Shown here in pieces: positions 20,998 through 32,432 of a stretch of DNA of 64,000 bases. The notes under the pieces were generated by a model, which worked only from the letters and a program-made list of their open reading frames with translations, was not told the origin of the DNA and searched no databases. The position numbers were made by a program, and so were the translations under genes. This stretch comes from Patiria miniata (lineage: Eukaryota; Echinodermata; Asteroidea; Valvatida; Asterinidae). The stretch spans positions 3,615,501 to 3,679,500 of the forward strand of contig NW_024037057.1 in the NCBI RefSeq assembly GCF_015706575.1, given 5' to 3'. Each line of letters starts with the position of its first letter. Position 1 is the first letter of the stretch.

Positions 20998-21021
20998 ACA
21001 ATGGGGGGGGGGGGGGGGGGG
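20998..21021. repeat. Long G homopolymer in an array unit
   Basis: About 18 consecutive G residues at the spot where other units have GGGGGCGACG. Similar expansions occur at 14803 and 19447. G-run length differs between otherwise similar units, showing ongoing slippage. Confidence 0.8.
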
Positions 21022-24000
21022 ACGTCACAGTGCGCGTGCGCAATACCGCCCTGAAAACGTGCCTGGTTCCCGGACCCTCCATTATCGATTCTGAATTCGA
21101 AGGGAGCGGGAACCAGTCATCCAAAGAACCCCGCCGCCGAAGCGTCGTATGAATAGAAACTAGCAAATGCTGGGAAGTACAAGTAAACGCTAGAGCATTT
21201 ACATATGAGTACAATTTCTTTTACTGTTCAGTATCCAGAAAGCAGGTTCAAATGATAACTTATTGAATAGATTTCACGGACGAAAGGTTGTTAACAATAG
21301 GGTCTCTTGTGTGTGCGAATTGGCACACACAGGGTTTACATGTAGGGTAAACGACTCCAAATCATCAAGGTGATGCTTGCAGTACAGTAGCTAGATTGAG
21401 CCTTCAGTCCAACTCAAATGATATATTTGCACATATTACAGAGTGCAGAAAGTTCTTCAATGAAAAACGTAAAGCGCAGTGTAGACGAAGTTACAGTTGC
21501 CTATATCTATTCACCCAGAAACATATTTCAGCCAATAAAATCGTACTAAAAAATGTGATGTTGAAAAATCATTTTCTATTATATTACGGAATAAATTGGA
21601 TGCTTATGTAAGCTCGTTCAGTTCCTGATTGCCGTCTGAAACACTCACTGCAATTAATTCACGCGTTTCAGTTAAAACCTTTGTTACATTTTTATCCACA
21701 CGGATACAACTAAATGCATACAATTGGTAGTAAAAGCAAATGGTAGTTTTTACTCAACCGACCCACTGACTCTCAAATCTATGACTTCTGGGATGACACA
21801 CAAAAGAGTGTCATCCAGCTCTCATGTACTGGGAAAATGTTCCACTCATAATGAAATGAAACCCCTCGTTTTACATCATCGGGTGCACTTTCAAAAGAAC
21901 AAAATATTAAACTTTACACAGCAAATTAGTGTAAAAGTACATGATGTTTTTAAAATTACCGTTTCTGTGATGTTACTTGTGGGCATAGACTGGTCAAGTC
22001 TAGGGATTCAAGTACATAAAGTATGAGTCCATGATGTGGCTCACGAAGAACATCCGACAGTTGTGTACAAGTATTGAAAAATGAAGCAGCAGTAACAAAA
22101 AGTTCATACGGCAGAAATCTCCAAATGAAACCCCACTTTTTACATCATAGGGCGCACTTTCATGGGATTTTTTTTTACTTGTACACTGCAAATTAGTGTA
22201 TTAAATTGCACATGTTGCTTTTTTATTATCTTTGGAAGTGCCTCATATGCTTTTACTGTCAATTGAGGGCGCTGTTTCTGTGATGTTACTTGTGGGCATG
22301 GACTGGTCAAGTTTAGGGATTCAAGTACACACAGTCTGAGTACATGATGTGGCTCACGAAGAACATCCGACAGTCGTGTACAGATTGAAAACACATGAAG
22401 CAGCAGTTACAGAAAGTTGTTACGGCAGAAATCTCCAATGCCGGCAACCCTTGGCGCTCAAACATCTGTTACACTGAGGCTTCTCAACCTCGAACCCAGT
22501 TTTTAATTCATTTTAAACCTCATTTTCAAAAATAGTGCTCAACATCATGGAAACGACGTGGCCCGTTCCTTCATATGACATCAAGGGTTAGTCATGAATA
22601 TGCAAACTTGTATTAGCATACAATGAACAAAAAACCCATAAAATCAGGCGTCAAAAAATAGTAAAATTTTACTCAAGCATGCATTTGAAGTATACATACA
22701 TTTCAAAATTTGCATCAGACTCGTGTAAAAAATCGGACTCCTTTTTCTATTTTATTGGTTAAACCCTTTCACGTGACCGGACCCTCTCCTTATTATCTTT
22801 GCCTTTGCATGAGCATGCTCAGTATATACCACCAATGAGTCCGTATTTAAGAAAACCAAAATTCACGCTACACTGGCATTTGGAAAACACATCATAGCAT
22901 TTACATCTATATCTATTTCAAAGGACACGTAATTCAGAAAAATCAGCATTTGCTGCAGCCTTTTTTGCTGTTATCAAATGAGTAATGCATGCTCAGAGCA
23001 GTCAAAGTAATAATTCAGAAAAAAAACCTCTTTAAGAGCGAGGTGTTTCCCAACCCTGAACTGAAATACCGCTGTTCATAACATTTACCTGCTATCTCTC
23101 TTTCGGTTCAATTTCACGGTGAACATTCACTTTGTAACGACAAATCCTCATCAAGTTTGGTAAAAATCCCATCTCCATCCGAGTTAACTGATCCAAAGTA
23201 AATTAATCAGAACAACCACATTATCAAGACTTCACGATCGAGACCGAAGAAGGGCAGAAACAGTCATGGAAAAATCACGAAATCCTGGACGGATTTGATA
23301 CTGCAAGTGCAACGTTCCCTACTTACGCCCAGTTTCATATTTCCGCTTACCGATTTCAGAATTCCCCTGAAGTAATACTACTATTAATATATGTTAACAA
23401 TGGGGGCGACGTCACAGTGCGCGTGCGCAGTACCGCCCTGTAAACATGCCTGGTTCCCGGACCCTCCATTATCGATTCTGAATTCGAAGGGAGCTGGAAC
23501 CAGTCATCCAAGGAACCCCGCCGCCGAAGCGTCGTGTGAATAGAAACTAGCAAATGCTGGGAAGTACAAGTAAACAGCAGAAGCATTTACATATGAGTAC
23601 AATTTCTTTTGCTGTTCAGCATCCAGACAGCAGATTCAAATGCTAACTTATTGGATAGATTGCAAGGACGAATGGTTGTCAACAATATGGTCTCTTGTGT
23701 GTGTGTGTGTGCGAATTGGCACACATAAGGTTTACATGTAGGGTAAACGACTCCAAATCATCAAGGTGATGCATGCAGTACAGTAGCTAATTTGAGCCTT
23801 CAATCCAACTCAAATGATATATTTTCACAATTTACAGAGTGCAAAAGTTCTTTCATGAAAAACATAAAGCGCAGTGTAGAGGAAGTTACAGTTGCCTATA
23901 TCTATTCACCCAGAAACATATTTCAGCCAATAAAATCGTGCTAAAAAACGTGATGTTGAAAAATCATTTTCTATTATATTACGGAATAAATTGGATGCTT

Positions 24001-25369
24001 ATGTCATTTCGTTCAGTTTCTGATTGCCGTCTGAAGCACTTACTCTATTTTATTCATGCTTTTCAATAAAACCTTTGCTTCATTTTTATCCACACAGATG
24101 AAAGTAAATGCATACAAATTGGTTGCAAAAAGCAAAGGGTAGTTTTTACTCAAACGACCAACTGACTCTCAAATCTATGACTTCTGGGATCACACACAAA
24201 CGAATGTCATCCAGCTCTCATGTATTGGGAAATGTTCCACTCAAAACGAAATGAAAACCCACTCACTTTTTACATCACAGGGCGCTCTTTGGATAGAAAA
24301 AAAATGAAGAACAGGCGACAGTCGTGTACATATGGAAAACAAATGAAGCAGCAGAAAGTTGATACGGTAAAAATCCCCAAATGCCGGAATTTTGGTGCTC
24401 AATTAGCAGTGACACCGAGATCCCTTACTCAACCTCAATGAGGCCTCTACCTCAACCTCGTCCCCAGTGTCTAATTTATTTTAAACCTCGTTTTCAAAAG
24501 TAGTGCTCAACATCATGGGGACGAGGTGGCCCCTTCCTTCATAATGACATCATGGGTTAGTCATGAATATGCAAACTTGTATGAGCATGCAATCCGAAGG
24601 CCCTGAAAACTTGAATCGATGAAGTCAAAAAAATTGTAAAATGTTACTCAAGCATGCATTTGAAGTACACATACATTTCAAAATTTGCATCAGACTCGTG
24701 TAGAAATCGGACTTCTTTTCTCTTTTATTGGTTAAACCCTGTCACGTGACCAGACCCTCTCCTACTCTTTGCCTTTGCGTGAGCATGTGCAATACCACCA
24801 ATGAGTCCGTATTTCACAAAACCAAAATTCACGCTACACCGACATTTGGAAAACACATCATAGCATTTTCATCTATTTTAAAGGACACGTACGTAATTCA
24901 GAAAATTTAGCATTTGCTTTGGCCTTTTCTGCAGTTATCGCATGAGTACTGCATGCTCAGAGCTGTCAAAGTAATAATTGAGAAAAAAAACTCTTTGAAA
25001 GCGAGGTGTTCCCCAACCCTGAACTAAAATACCGCTGTTTTAAAACTTTACCTGTTATCTCTCTTTCGGTTCAGTTCCACGGTAAACATGCACTCTACAC
25101 TTTGTGACGACAAATCCTCATCACGTTTTGTAAAACTCCCATCTCCATCCGAGTTAACTGATCCAAAGTAAATTTAATCAGAGCAACCACAGTATCAAGA
25201 CTTCACGATCGAGACCGAAGAAGGGCAGAAACAGTCATGGAAAAATCACGAAATCCTGGACGTACGGATTTGATGCTGCAAGTGCAACGTTCCCTACTTA
25301 CGCCCAGTTTCATATTTCCGCATACCGATTTCAGAATTCCCCTGATGTAATACTACTATTAATATATGT

Positions 25370-25480
25370 TAACAATGGGGGCGACGTCACAGTGCGCGTG
25401 CGCAGTACCGCCCTGTCAACGTGCTTGGTTCCCGGACCCTCCATTATCGATTCTGAATTCGAAGGGAGCGGGAACCAGTC
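25370..25480. promoter_or_regulatory. CRE/NRF1-like block with 10-bp inverted repeat (representative copy)
   Basis: ACGTCACAGTGCGCGTGCGC is followed by CTGGTTCCCG, about 34 bp, then CGGGAACCAG. The same block recurs near 11990, 14820, 16830, 21020, 23410, 29590, 30760, 49210 and 50320; more diverged forms are at 32640 and 52780. The inverted arms stay paired even in diverged copies. It sits about 200 bp upstream of each exon-like cassette on the minus strand. Confidence 0.4.
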
Positions 25481-28400
25481 ATCCAAAGAACCCCGCCGCC
25501 GAAGCATCGTATGAATAGAAACTAGCAAATGCTGGGAAGTACAAGCAAACAGCAGAAGCATGTACATTATGAGTACAATTTCTTTGGCTGTTCAGCATCC
25601 AGACAGCAGGTTCAAATGCTAACTTATTGCATAGATTGCACGGACGAAAGGTTGTCAACAATAGGGTCTCTTGTGTGTGGGCGAATTGGCACACACAGGG
25701 TTTACATGTAGGGTAAACGACTCCAAATCATCAAGGTGATGCATGCAGTACAGTAGCTAGATTGAGCCTTCAATCCAACTCAAATGATATATGTTCATAA
25801 TTTACAGAGTGCAGAAAGTACTTTCGTGAACAACGTAAAGAGCAGTGTAGACGAAGTTACAGTTGCCTATATCTATTCACCCAGAAACATATTTCAGCCA
25901 ATAAAATCGTACTAAAAAATGTGATGTTGAAAAATCATTTTCTATTATATTACGGAATAAATTGGAAGCTTATGTCATTTCGTTCAGTTCCTGATTGCCG
26001 TCTGAAGCACTCACTGCAATTAATTCACGCGTTTCAGTAAAAGTCTTTGCTTCATTTTTATCCACACGGATACAAGTAAATGCATACAAATTGGTAGTAA
26101 AAGCAAATGGTAGTTTTTACTCAAACGACCCACTGACTCTTAAATCTATGACTTCTGGGATCACACACAAAAGAGTGTCATCCAGCTCTCATGTACTGGG
26201 AAAATGTTCCACTCAAAATGAAATGAAACCCCTCTTTCTACATCATAGGGCGCACTTTCAAAAGAACAAAATATTAAACTTTACACAGCAAATTAGTGTA
26301 AAAGTGCATGATGTTTTTAAAATTACCGTTTCTGTGATGTTACTTGTGGGCATAGACTGGTCAAGTTTAGGGATTCAAGTACATAAAGTGTGAGTCCATG
26401 ATGTGGCTCATGAAGACCATCCGACAGTCGTGAACACATTGAAAAATGAAGCAGCAGTAACAGAAAGTTCATACGGCAGAAATCTCCAAAAGCCGGCAAC
26501 CCTTGGCGCTCAAACATCTGTTACACTGAGGCTTCTCAACCTCGTCCCCAGTTTTTAATTCATTTTAAACCTCATTTTCAAAAATAGCGCACAACGTCAT
26601 GGAAACGACGTGACCCGTTCCTTTTACTTTTACACTGCAAAGTAGTGTATTAAAGTGCACGCGTTGCTTTTTGTTATCTTTGGAAGTGCCTCATATGCTA
26701 TTACTGTCAATTGAGGGCGCTGTTTCTGTTATGTTACTTGTGGGCATGGACTGGTCAAGTTTAGGGATTCAAGTACACAAAGTGTGAGTCCATGACGTGG
26801 CTCATGAAGACCATCCGACAGTGGTGTACAGATTGAAAACAAATGAAGCAGCAGTTACAGAAAGTTAAAAGGGCAGAAATCTCCAATGCCGGCAATCCTT
26901 GGCGCTCAAACATCTGTTACACTGAGGCTTCTCAACCTCGTCCCCAGTTTTTAATTCATTTTAAACCTCATTTTCAAGAATATTGCTCAACATCATGGAA
27001 ACGACGTGGCCCGTTCCTTCATATGACATCATGGGTTAGTCATGAATATGCAAACTTGTATTAGCATACAATGAAAAAAAACAATTAATTAGGCAAGTCA
27101 AAAAAATAGTAAAATTTTACTCAAGCATGCATTTGAAGTATACATACATTTCAAAATTTGCATCAGACTCGTGTAAAAATCCGACTCCTTGCTCTTTTAT
27201 TGGTTAAACCCTCTCACGTGACCGGACCCTCTCCTAATTATCTTCTCCTTTGCATGAGCATGCGCAGTACCACCAATGAGTCCGTATTTCACAAAACCAA
27301 AATTCACGCTACACCGGCATTTTGAAAACACATCATAGCATTTACATCTATTTCAAAGGACACGTACGTAATTCAGAAAATTAAGCATTTGCTTTGGCCT
27401 CCATTATCGATTCTGAATTCAAACGGAGCGGGAACCAGTCATCCAAAGAACCCCGCCGCCGAAGCTTCGTATGAATAGAAACTAGCAAATGCTTGTAAAC
27501 AGCAGAAGCATTTACATATGAGTACAATTTCTTTGGCTGTTCAGCATCCAGACAGCAGATTCAAATGCTAACTTATTGGATAGATTGCACGGACGAATGG
27601 TTGTCAACAATAAGGTCTCTTGTGTGCGTGTGCGAATTGGCACACACAGGGTTTACATGTGGGGTAAACGACTCCAAATCATCAAGGTGATGCATGCAGT
27701 ACAGTAGCTAGATTGAGCCTTCAATCCAACTCAAATGATTTATTTTTACAATAATTTACAGAGTGCGAAAGTTCTTTCATGAAAAACATAAAGCGCAGTG
27801 TAGACGAAGTTACAGTTGCCTATATCTATTCACCCAGAAACATATTTCAGCCAATAAAATCGTACTAAAAAATGTGTTGTTGAAAAATCATTTTCTATTA
27901 TGTTACGGAATAAATTGGATGCTTATGTCATTTCGTTCAGTTCCTGATTGCCGTCTGAAGCACTCACTCCGTTTGATTCATGCTTTTCAGTAAAGGCCTT
28001 TGCTTCATTTTTATCCACACAGATGCAAGTAAATGCTAAATTGGTAGACTATACAAGCAAATGGTAGTTTTTACTCAACCGATCCACTGACTCTTAAATC
28101 TATGACTTCTGGGATCACACACAAAAGAGTGTCATCCAGCTCTCATGTACTGGGAAAATGTTCCACTCAAAATGAAATGAAACACCTCTTTTTACATCAT
28201 AGGGCGCACTTTCAAAAGAACAAAATATTAAACTTTACACAGCAAATTAGTGTAAAAGTACATGATGTTTTTAAAATTACCGTTTCTGTGATGTTACTTG
28301 TGGGCATAGACTGGTCAAGTTTAGGGATTTAAGTACATAAAGTGTGAGTCCATGATGTGGGTCATGAAGACCATCCGACAGTCGTGAACACATTGAAAAA

Positions 28401-29824
28401 TGAAGCAGCAGTAACAGAAAGTTCATACGGCAGAAATCTCCAAAAGCCGGCAACCCTTGGCGCTCCAAATGAGACCCCACTTTTTACATCATAGGGCGCA
28501 CTTTCATGGGATTTTTTTTTTACTTTTACACTGCAAATTAGTGTATTAAAGTGCACATGTTGCTTTTTATTATCTTTGGAAGTGCCTCATATGCTATTAC
28601 TGTCAATTAAGGGCGCTGTTTCTGTGATGTTACTTGTGGGCATGGACTGGTCAAGTTTAGGGATTCAAGTACACAAAGTCTGAGTACATGATGTGGCTCA
28701 TGAAGAACACCCGACAGTCGTGTACAGATTGAAAACAAATGAAGCAGCAGTTACAGAAAGTTGCTACGGCAGAAATCTCCAAAAGCCGGCAACCCTTGGC
28801 GCTCAAACATCTGTTACACTGAGGCTTCTCAACCTCGTCCCCAGTTTTTAATTCATTTTAAACCTCATTTTCAAAAATAGTGCTCAACGTCATGGAAACG
28901 ACATGACGCGTTCCTTCGTATGACATCATGGGTTAGTCATGAATATGCAAATTTGCATCAGACTCTGTACAAATCGGACTCCTTTTCTCTTTTATTGGTT
29001 CAACCCTCTCACGTGACCAGACCCTCTTCTTATCCTTTCCTTTGCGTGAGCATTTGGAAAACACGTCATAGTATTTACATCTATTTCAAAGGACACGTAC
29101 GTAATTCAGAAAATTTAGCATTTGCTTTGGCCTTTTCTGCCGTTATCGCATGAGTACTGCATGCTCAGAGCTGTCAAAGTAATAATTGAGAAAAACAAAC
29201 CTCTTTAAGAGCGAGGTCTTCCCCAACCCTGAACTGAAATAACCGCTGTTCAAAACTTTACCTGTTATCTCTCTTTCGGTTCAGTTCCACGGTAAACATG
29301 CACTCTACACTTTGTGACGACAAATCCTCATCACGTTTTGTAAAACTCCCATCTCCATCCGAGTTAACTGATCCAAAGTAAATTTAATCAGAGCAACCAC
29401 ATTATCAAGACTTCACGATCGAGACCGAAGAAGGGCAGAAACAGTCATGGAAAAATTACGAAATCCTGGACGGATCTGATGCTGCAAGTGCAACGTTCCC
29501 TACTTACGCCCAGTTTCATATTTCCGCATACCGATTTCAGAATTCCCCTGATGTAATACTACTATTAATATTTTAACAATGGGGGCGACGTCACAGTGCG
29601 CAAGCGCAGTACCGCCCTGTAAACGTGCCTGGTTCCTGGACCCTCCATTATCGATTCTGAATTCGAACGGAGCAGGAACCAGTCTTCCATAGAACCCCGC
29701 CGCCGTAGCGTCGTATGAATGCAAACTAGCAAATGCTAGGAAGTACATGTACAAGCAAACAGCAAGAGAATTTACATATGAGTGAAATTTCTTTTACTGT
29801 TCAGCATCCAGACAGCAGGTTAAA

Positions 29825-30275
29825 TATTCATAATTACGGTCCTTTAAAATAAATGTACATGCTATGATGTATTTTCTAAATGCCGGTGTAGCGTGAAATT
29901 AGGTTGTGTCAAATACGCACTCATTGGTAGTATTGCGCATGCTCAAGCATATTAGGAGAGGGATCGGTCACGTGAAAGGATTTTAACAATAACAGGGAAA
30001 AGAAACGATTTTTACACTAGTCTGATGCAATTGTGTTAAGTTTTACTTTTTTGACATTTCAAAATTTGCATCAGAGTCGTGTACAAATTGGACTCCTTTT
30101 CTCTTTTATTGGTTAAACCCTCTCACGTGACCAGACCCTCTCCTAATCCTTTCCTTTGCGTAGCATGCGCAATACCACCAATGAGTCCGTATTTCACAAA
30201 ACCAAATTTCACGCTACACGAGCATTTGGAAAACACGTCATAGCATTTACATCTATTTCAAAGGACATGTATATA
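29825..30275. repeat. Inverted pair of array segments
   Basis: 29825-30050 is the reverse complement of the CCAAT/CACGTG segment (it contains GCGCATGCTC and TCACGTGA in inverted order). It is followed immediately by the same segment in normal orientation (30055-30275). The two arms could form a hairpin of about 200 bp. All other copies face one way. Confidence 0.7.
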
Positions 30276-30999
30276 ATTCAGAAAATTTAGCATTTGCTTT
30301 GGCCTTTTCTGCCGTTATCGCATGAGTACTGCATGCTCAGAGCTGTCAAAGTAATACTTGAGAAACAAAAACCTCTTTAAGGGCAAAGTGTTCCCCAACC
30401 CTGAACTGAAATACCGCTGTTTAAAACTTTACCTGTTATCTCTCTTTCGGTTCAGTTCCACGGTAAACATGCACTCTACACTTTGTGACGACAAATCCTC
30501 ATCACGTTTTGTAAAACTCCCATCTCCATCCGTGTTAACTGCTCAAAGTAAATTTAATCAGAGCAACCACATTATCAAGACTTCACGATCGAGACCGAAT
30601 AAGGGAAGAAACAGTCATGGAAAAATCATGAAATCAGGGACGGATATGATGCTGCAAGTGCAACGTACCCTACTTGCGCCCAGTTTCATATTTCCGCATA
30701 CCGATTTCAGAATTCCCCTGATGTAATACTACTATTAATATATTTTAACAATGGGGCGACGTCACAGTGCGCATGCGCTGTTCCGCCCTGTCAACTTGAC
30801 TGGTTCACGGGCCCTCCATTATCGATTATGACTTTGAACGGAGCGGGAACCAGTCTACCTGTTCACCTCCTCGTCGTTAGGGTCCAACACACTCGTTGAC
30901 CCGATTGTTGCACAGACTGCAAGCATTCTTTATCAGTAATACTTTCTGTCACTTTAGGGGAAAAAATGAGTTGATATGCAAGGTAGTTCCCGAGATTTC

Positions 31000-32300
31000 T
31001 TGTTCAAACCATTTGCATTGTTTGAACCATAATGACCTTGACCTTAATCCGAGGGGTCAAAACGCAGCATCTTGGGAACCCCAAGACCAACCCCATTACA
31101 AAACAAACATGCTAAGTTATTCTAAACATTTTCTCCTAAACCATTTTTATTGTTTCGAGGGTCCATGAAGTGAATTTTTCGTAGGAGCATATTATTTTTG
31201 TGCAACTTTCTACTCCTTCCAAACGTATGAAAAGTATTTTGCTTTTGTTTAATTTTATTGAAAAGTGAACTTTTTCAAACATTCAACCTTTTCCTTGCTT
31301 TTCCGTACAACTTAGTGCGCTATTGCCGTGGTGTCATTTTTTTAGGAAGACAATGTCCAGTTTAGGGGTTTTCTATTCAAATTGTAAACCCAACATTTGG
31401 TTATTGAAACTATTTTTGAGAAAAGTTTGTTCATTGGCTTACTGTCTTGTTTTGACACAACGATTAATCACCAAAGAAAATACAATTTATGACAGCAACA
31501 TATTTTAAAATTGTGGCAACCTTTGGTGCTGAAATAGCTGTTACATTAAGTTTTCTGTCTGAAATTATATCACAATTTTATGAATATGAAAATTCACATT
31601 AGCATAAAAAAGAAGCTCCAAAATACCCTCGAAGATGGTAAAACATTGCATTTAAAAATTAAATGTCATGGTCCCTTCAACCATAATGATATTCATCTTT
31701 GATATTTGTGGCTTAACTTTGACCTCTAGGACCACATATACGACCCCACATAACGAACTCTAAGTTGATATGTAAAGTAAGTCCACAGATATGCTGAATT
31801 CACATTATTTGTTTTATTCATAATGACTTTGACCTCTTACCTATTGGTCCAATACAAACAATCTTTTGAGGTATACCCCCGAACAAACTTCCACACCAAC
31901 TTTGAAGTTGATATTCCCAATATTCTTCTGAAACCATTTTCCCCATAAATGTTATGACCCTTAACTTTAATTTATGAGCTTTAAAATTCCCAACCCTTTC
32001 AGCTTCCTTGGTGAGTCATTGAAAACAAATCAAAGTTTGCATATTGGTATTTGTTTGAACCTATATAAATAAATATATTTACATAAGTTTGCATTTCCAT
32101 TTTCATGTACATTTCCAACGGCACGTAATTCAGCAAATTCAACATTGGGTCTGTCCTTCATTGCCGTTATTTCATGATCATTGTATACTCGAAGCTGTCC
32201 GAGTAATACTTCAGAAAAATCCCTTCAGAAGCGCAGTGTCTTCCTCATCCACCCGGCCCCCACCACAATCCCACCCCGGAACTGATGTACCCCTGTTAAT
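31000..32300. repeat. Diverged dispersed repeats
   Basis: No gene. It holds ATGACCTTGACCTT... fragments (about 31030 and 31825), also seen at 46800 and 50755 and widely known as dispersed sequence in marine invertebrates. There are also diverged pieces of the array units. Confidence 0.5.
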
Positions 32301-32309
32301 ATATCTTAC

Positions 32310-32432
32310 CTGTTATCCCTCTTTCGGCCAGGTTCACGACAAAACTGCACCCTTCACTGTGTAACGACAAATCCTGATCATGACTTGTAAAATTCCATCT
32401 CTATTCTACCTCTACCAGACTTGGCGAGTTGA
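32310..32432 (-). pseudogene. Exon-like cassette M9
   Basis: 123 nt, AG|TCAAC and GTAAG borders kept. It reads VNSPSLVEVE, one stop, then RWNFTSHDQDLSLHSEGC and VVNLAERGITG. It is upstream of nothing obvious; gene B ends about 4 kb above it. Confidence 0.5.

Larger units (their letters stand above)
16496..30538 (-). pseudogene. Exon-like cassettes M3-M8 (shortened subfamily)
   Basis: Six copies at 16496-16601, 20682-20787, 23089-23187, 25052-25157, 29262-29367 and 30433-30538. Most are exactly 106 nt, sharing a 17-nt loss relative to the 123-nt form that breaks the frame before FTKRDEDLSSQSVEC. The AG (CAG|TTAAC) and the donor (GTAAAG or similar) are still present. The array was therefore amplified from an already broken copy. 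Confidence 0.55.
11635..31000. repeat. Array of 2-3 kb degenerate repeat units
   Basis: Landmarks recur in constant order. Approximate unit starts, at the exon-like cassette, are 11642, 14496, 16496, 20682, 23089, 25052, 29262 and 30433. Each full unit has: the cassette; an ATTAATATAT stretch and a GTGCGCGTGCGC block; CTGGTTCCCG...CGGGAACCAG; a GTGTGTG run; an AATAAATTGGATGC stretch; a CATAGACTGGTCAAG block; and a CCAAT/CACGTG/GCATGCGC cluster. Unit lengths vary by insertion and loss: the 16.5 kb unit is enlarged by a LINE, the 25 kb unit is double with internal loss near 27.4 kb, and the 29.3 kb unit is short. No long open frame belongs to the units. Diverged relatives lie at 47.5-50.5 and 52.3-52.9 kb. 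Confidence 0.85.

Noticed and set aside
12554-25567. Recurring 60-90 codon minus-strand frames containing LDDWFPLRSNSESI
   Set aside because: They are copies of the CRE/NRF1-like block and hairpin of the array. The frames differ at the ends, lack consistent splice borders and hold no domain.
13177-28332. Recurring plus-strand frames containing MTSGITHKRVSSSSHVLGKC
   Set aside because: Same explanation: a repeat segment copied in each unit, without start context or conserved end.
11635-31000. Array units as LTR elements
   Set aside because: No protease, integrase or reverse transcriptase of that kind, no paired terminal repeats and no primer-binding site; the only reverse transcriptase is the separately inserted LINE.
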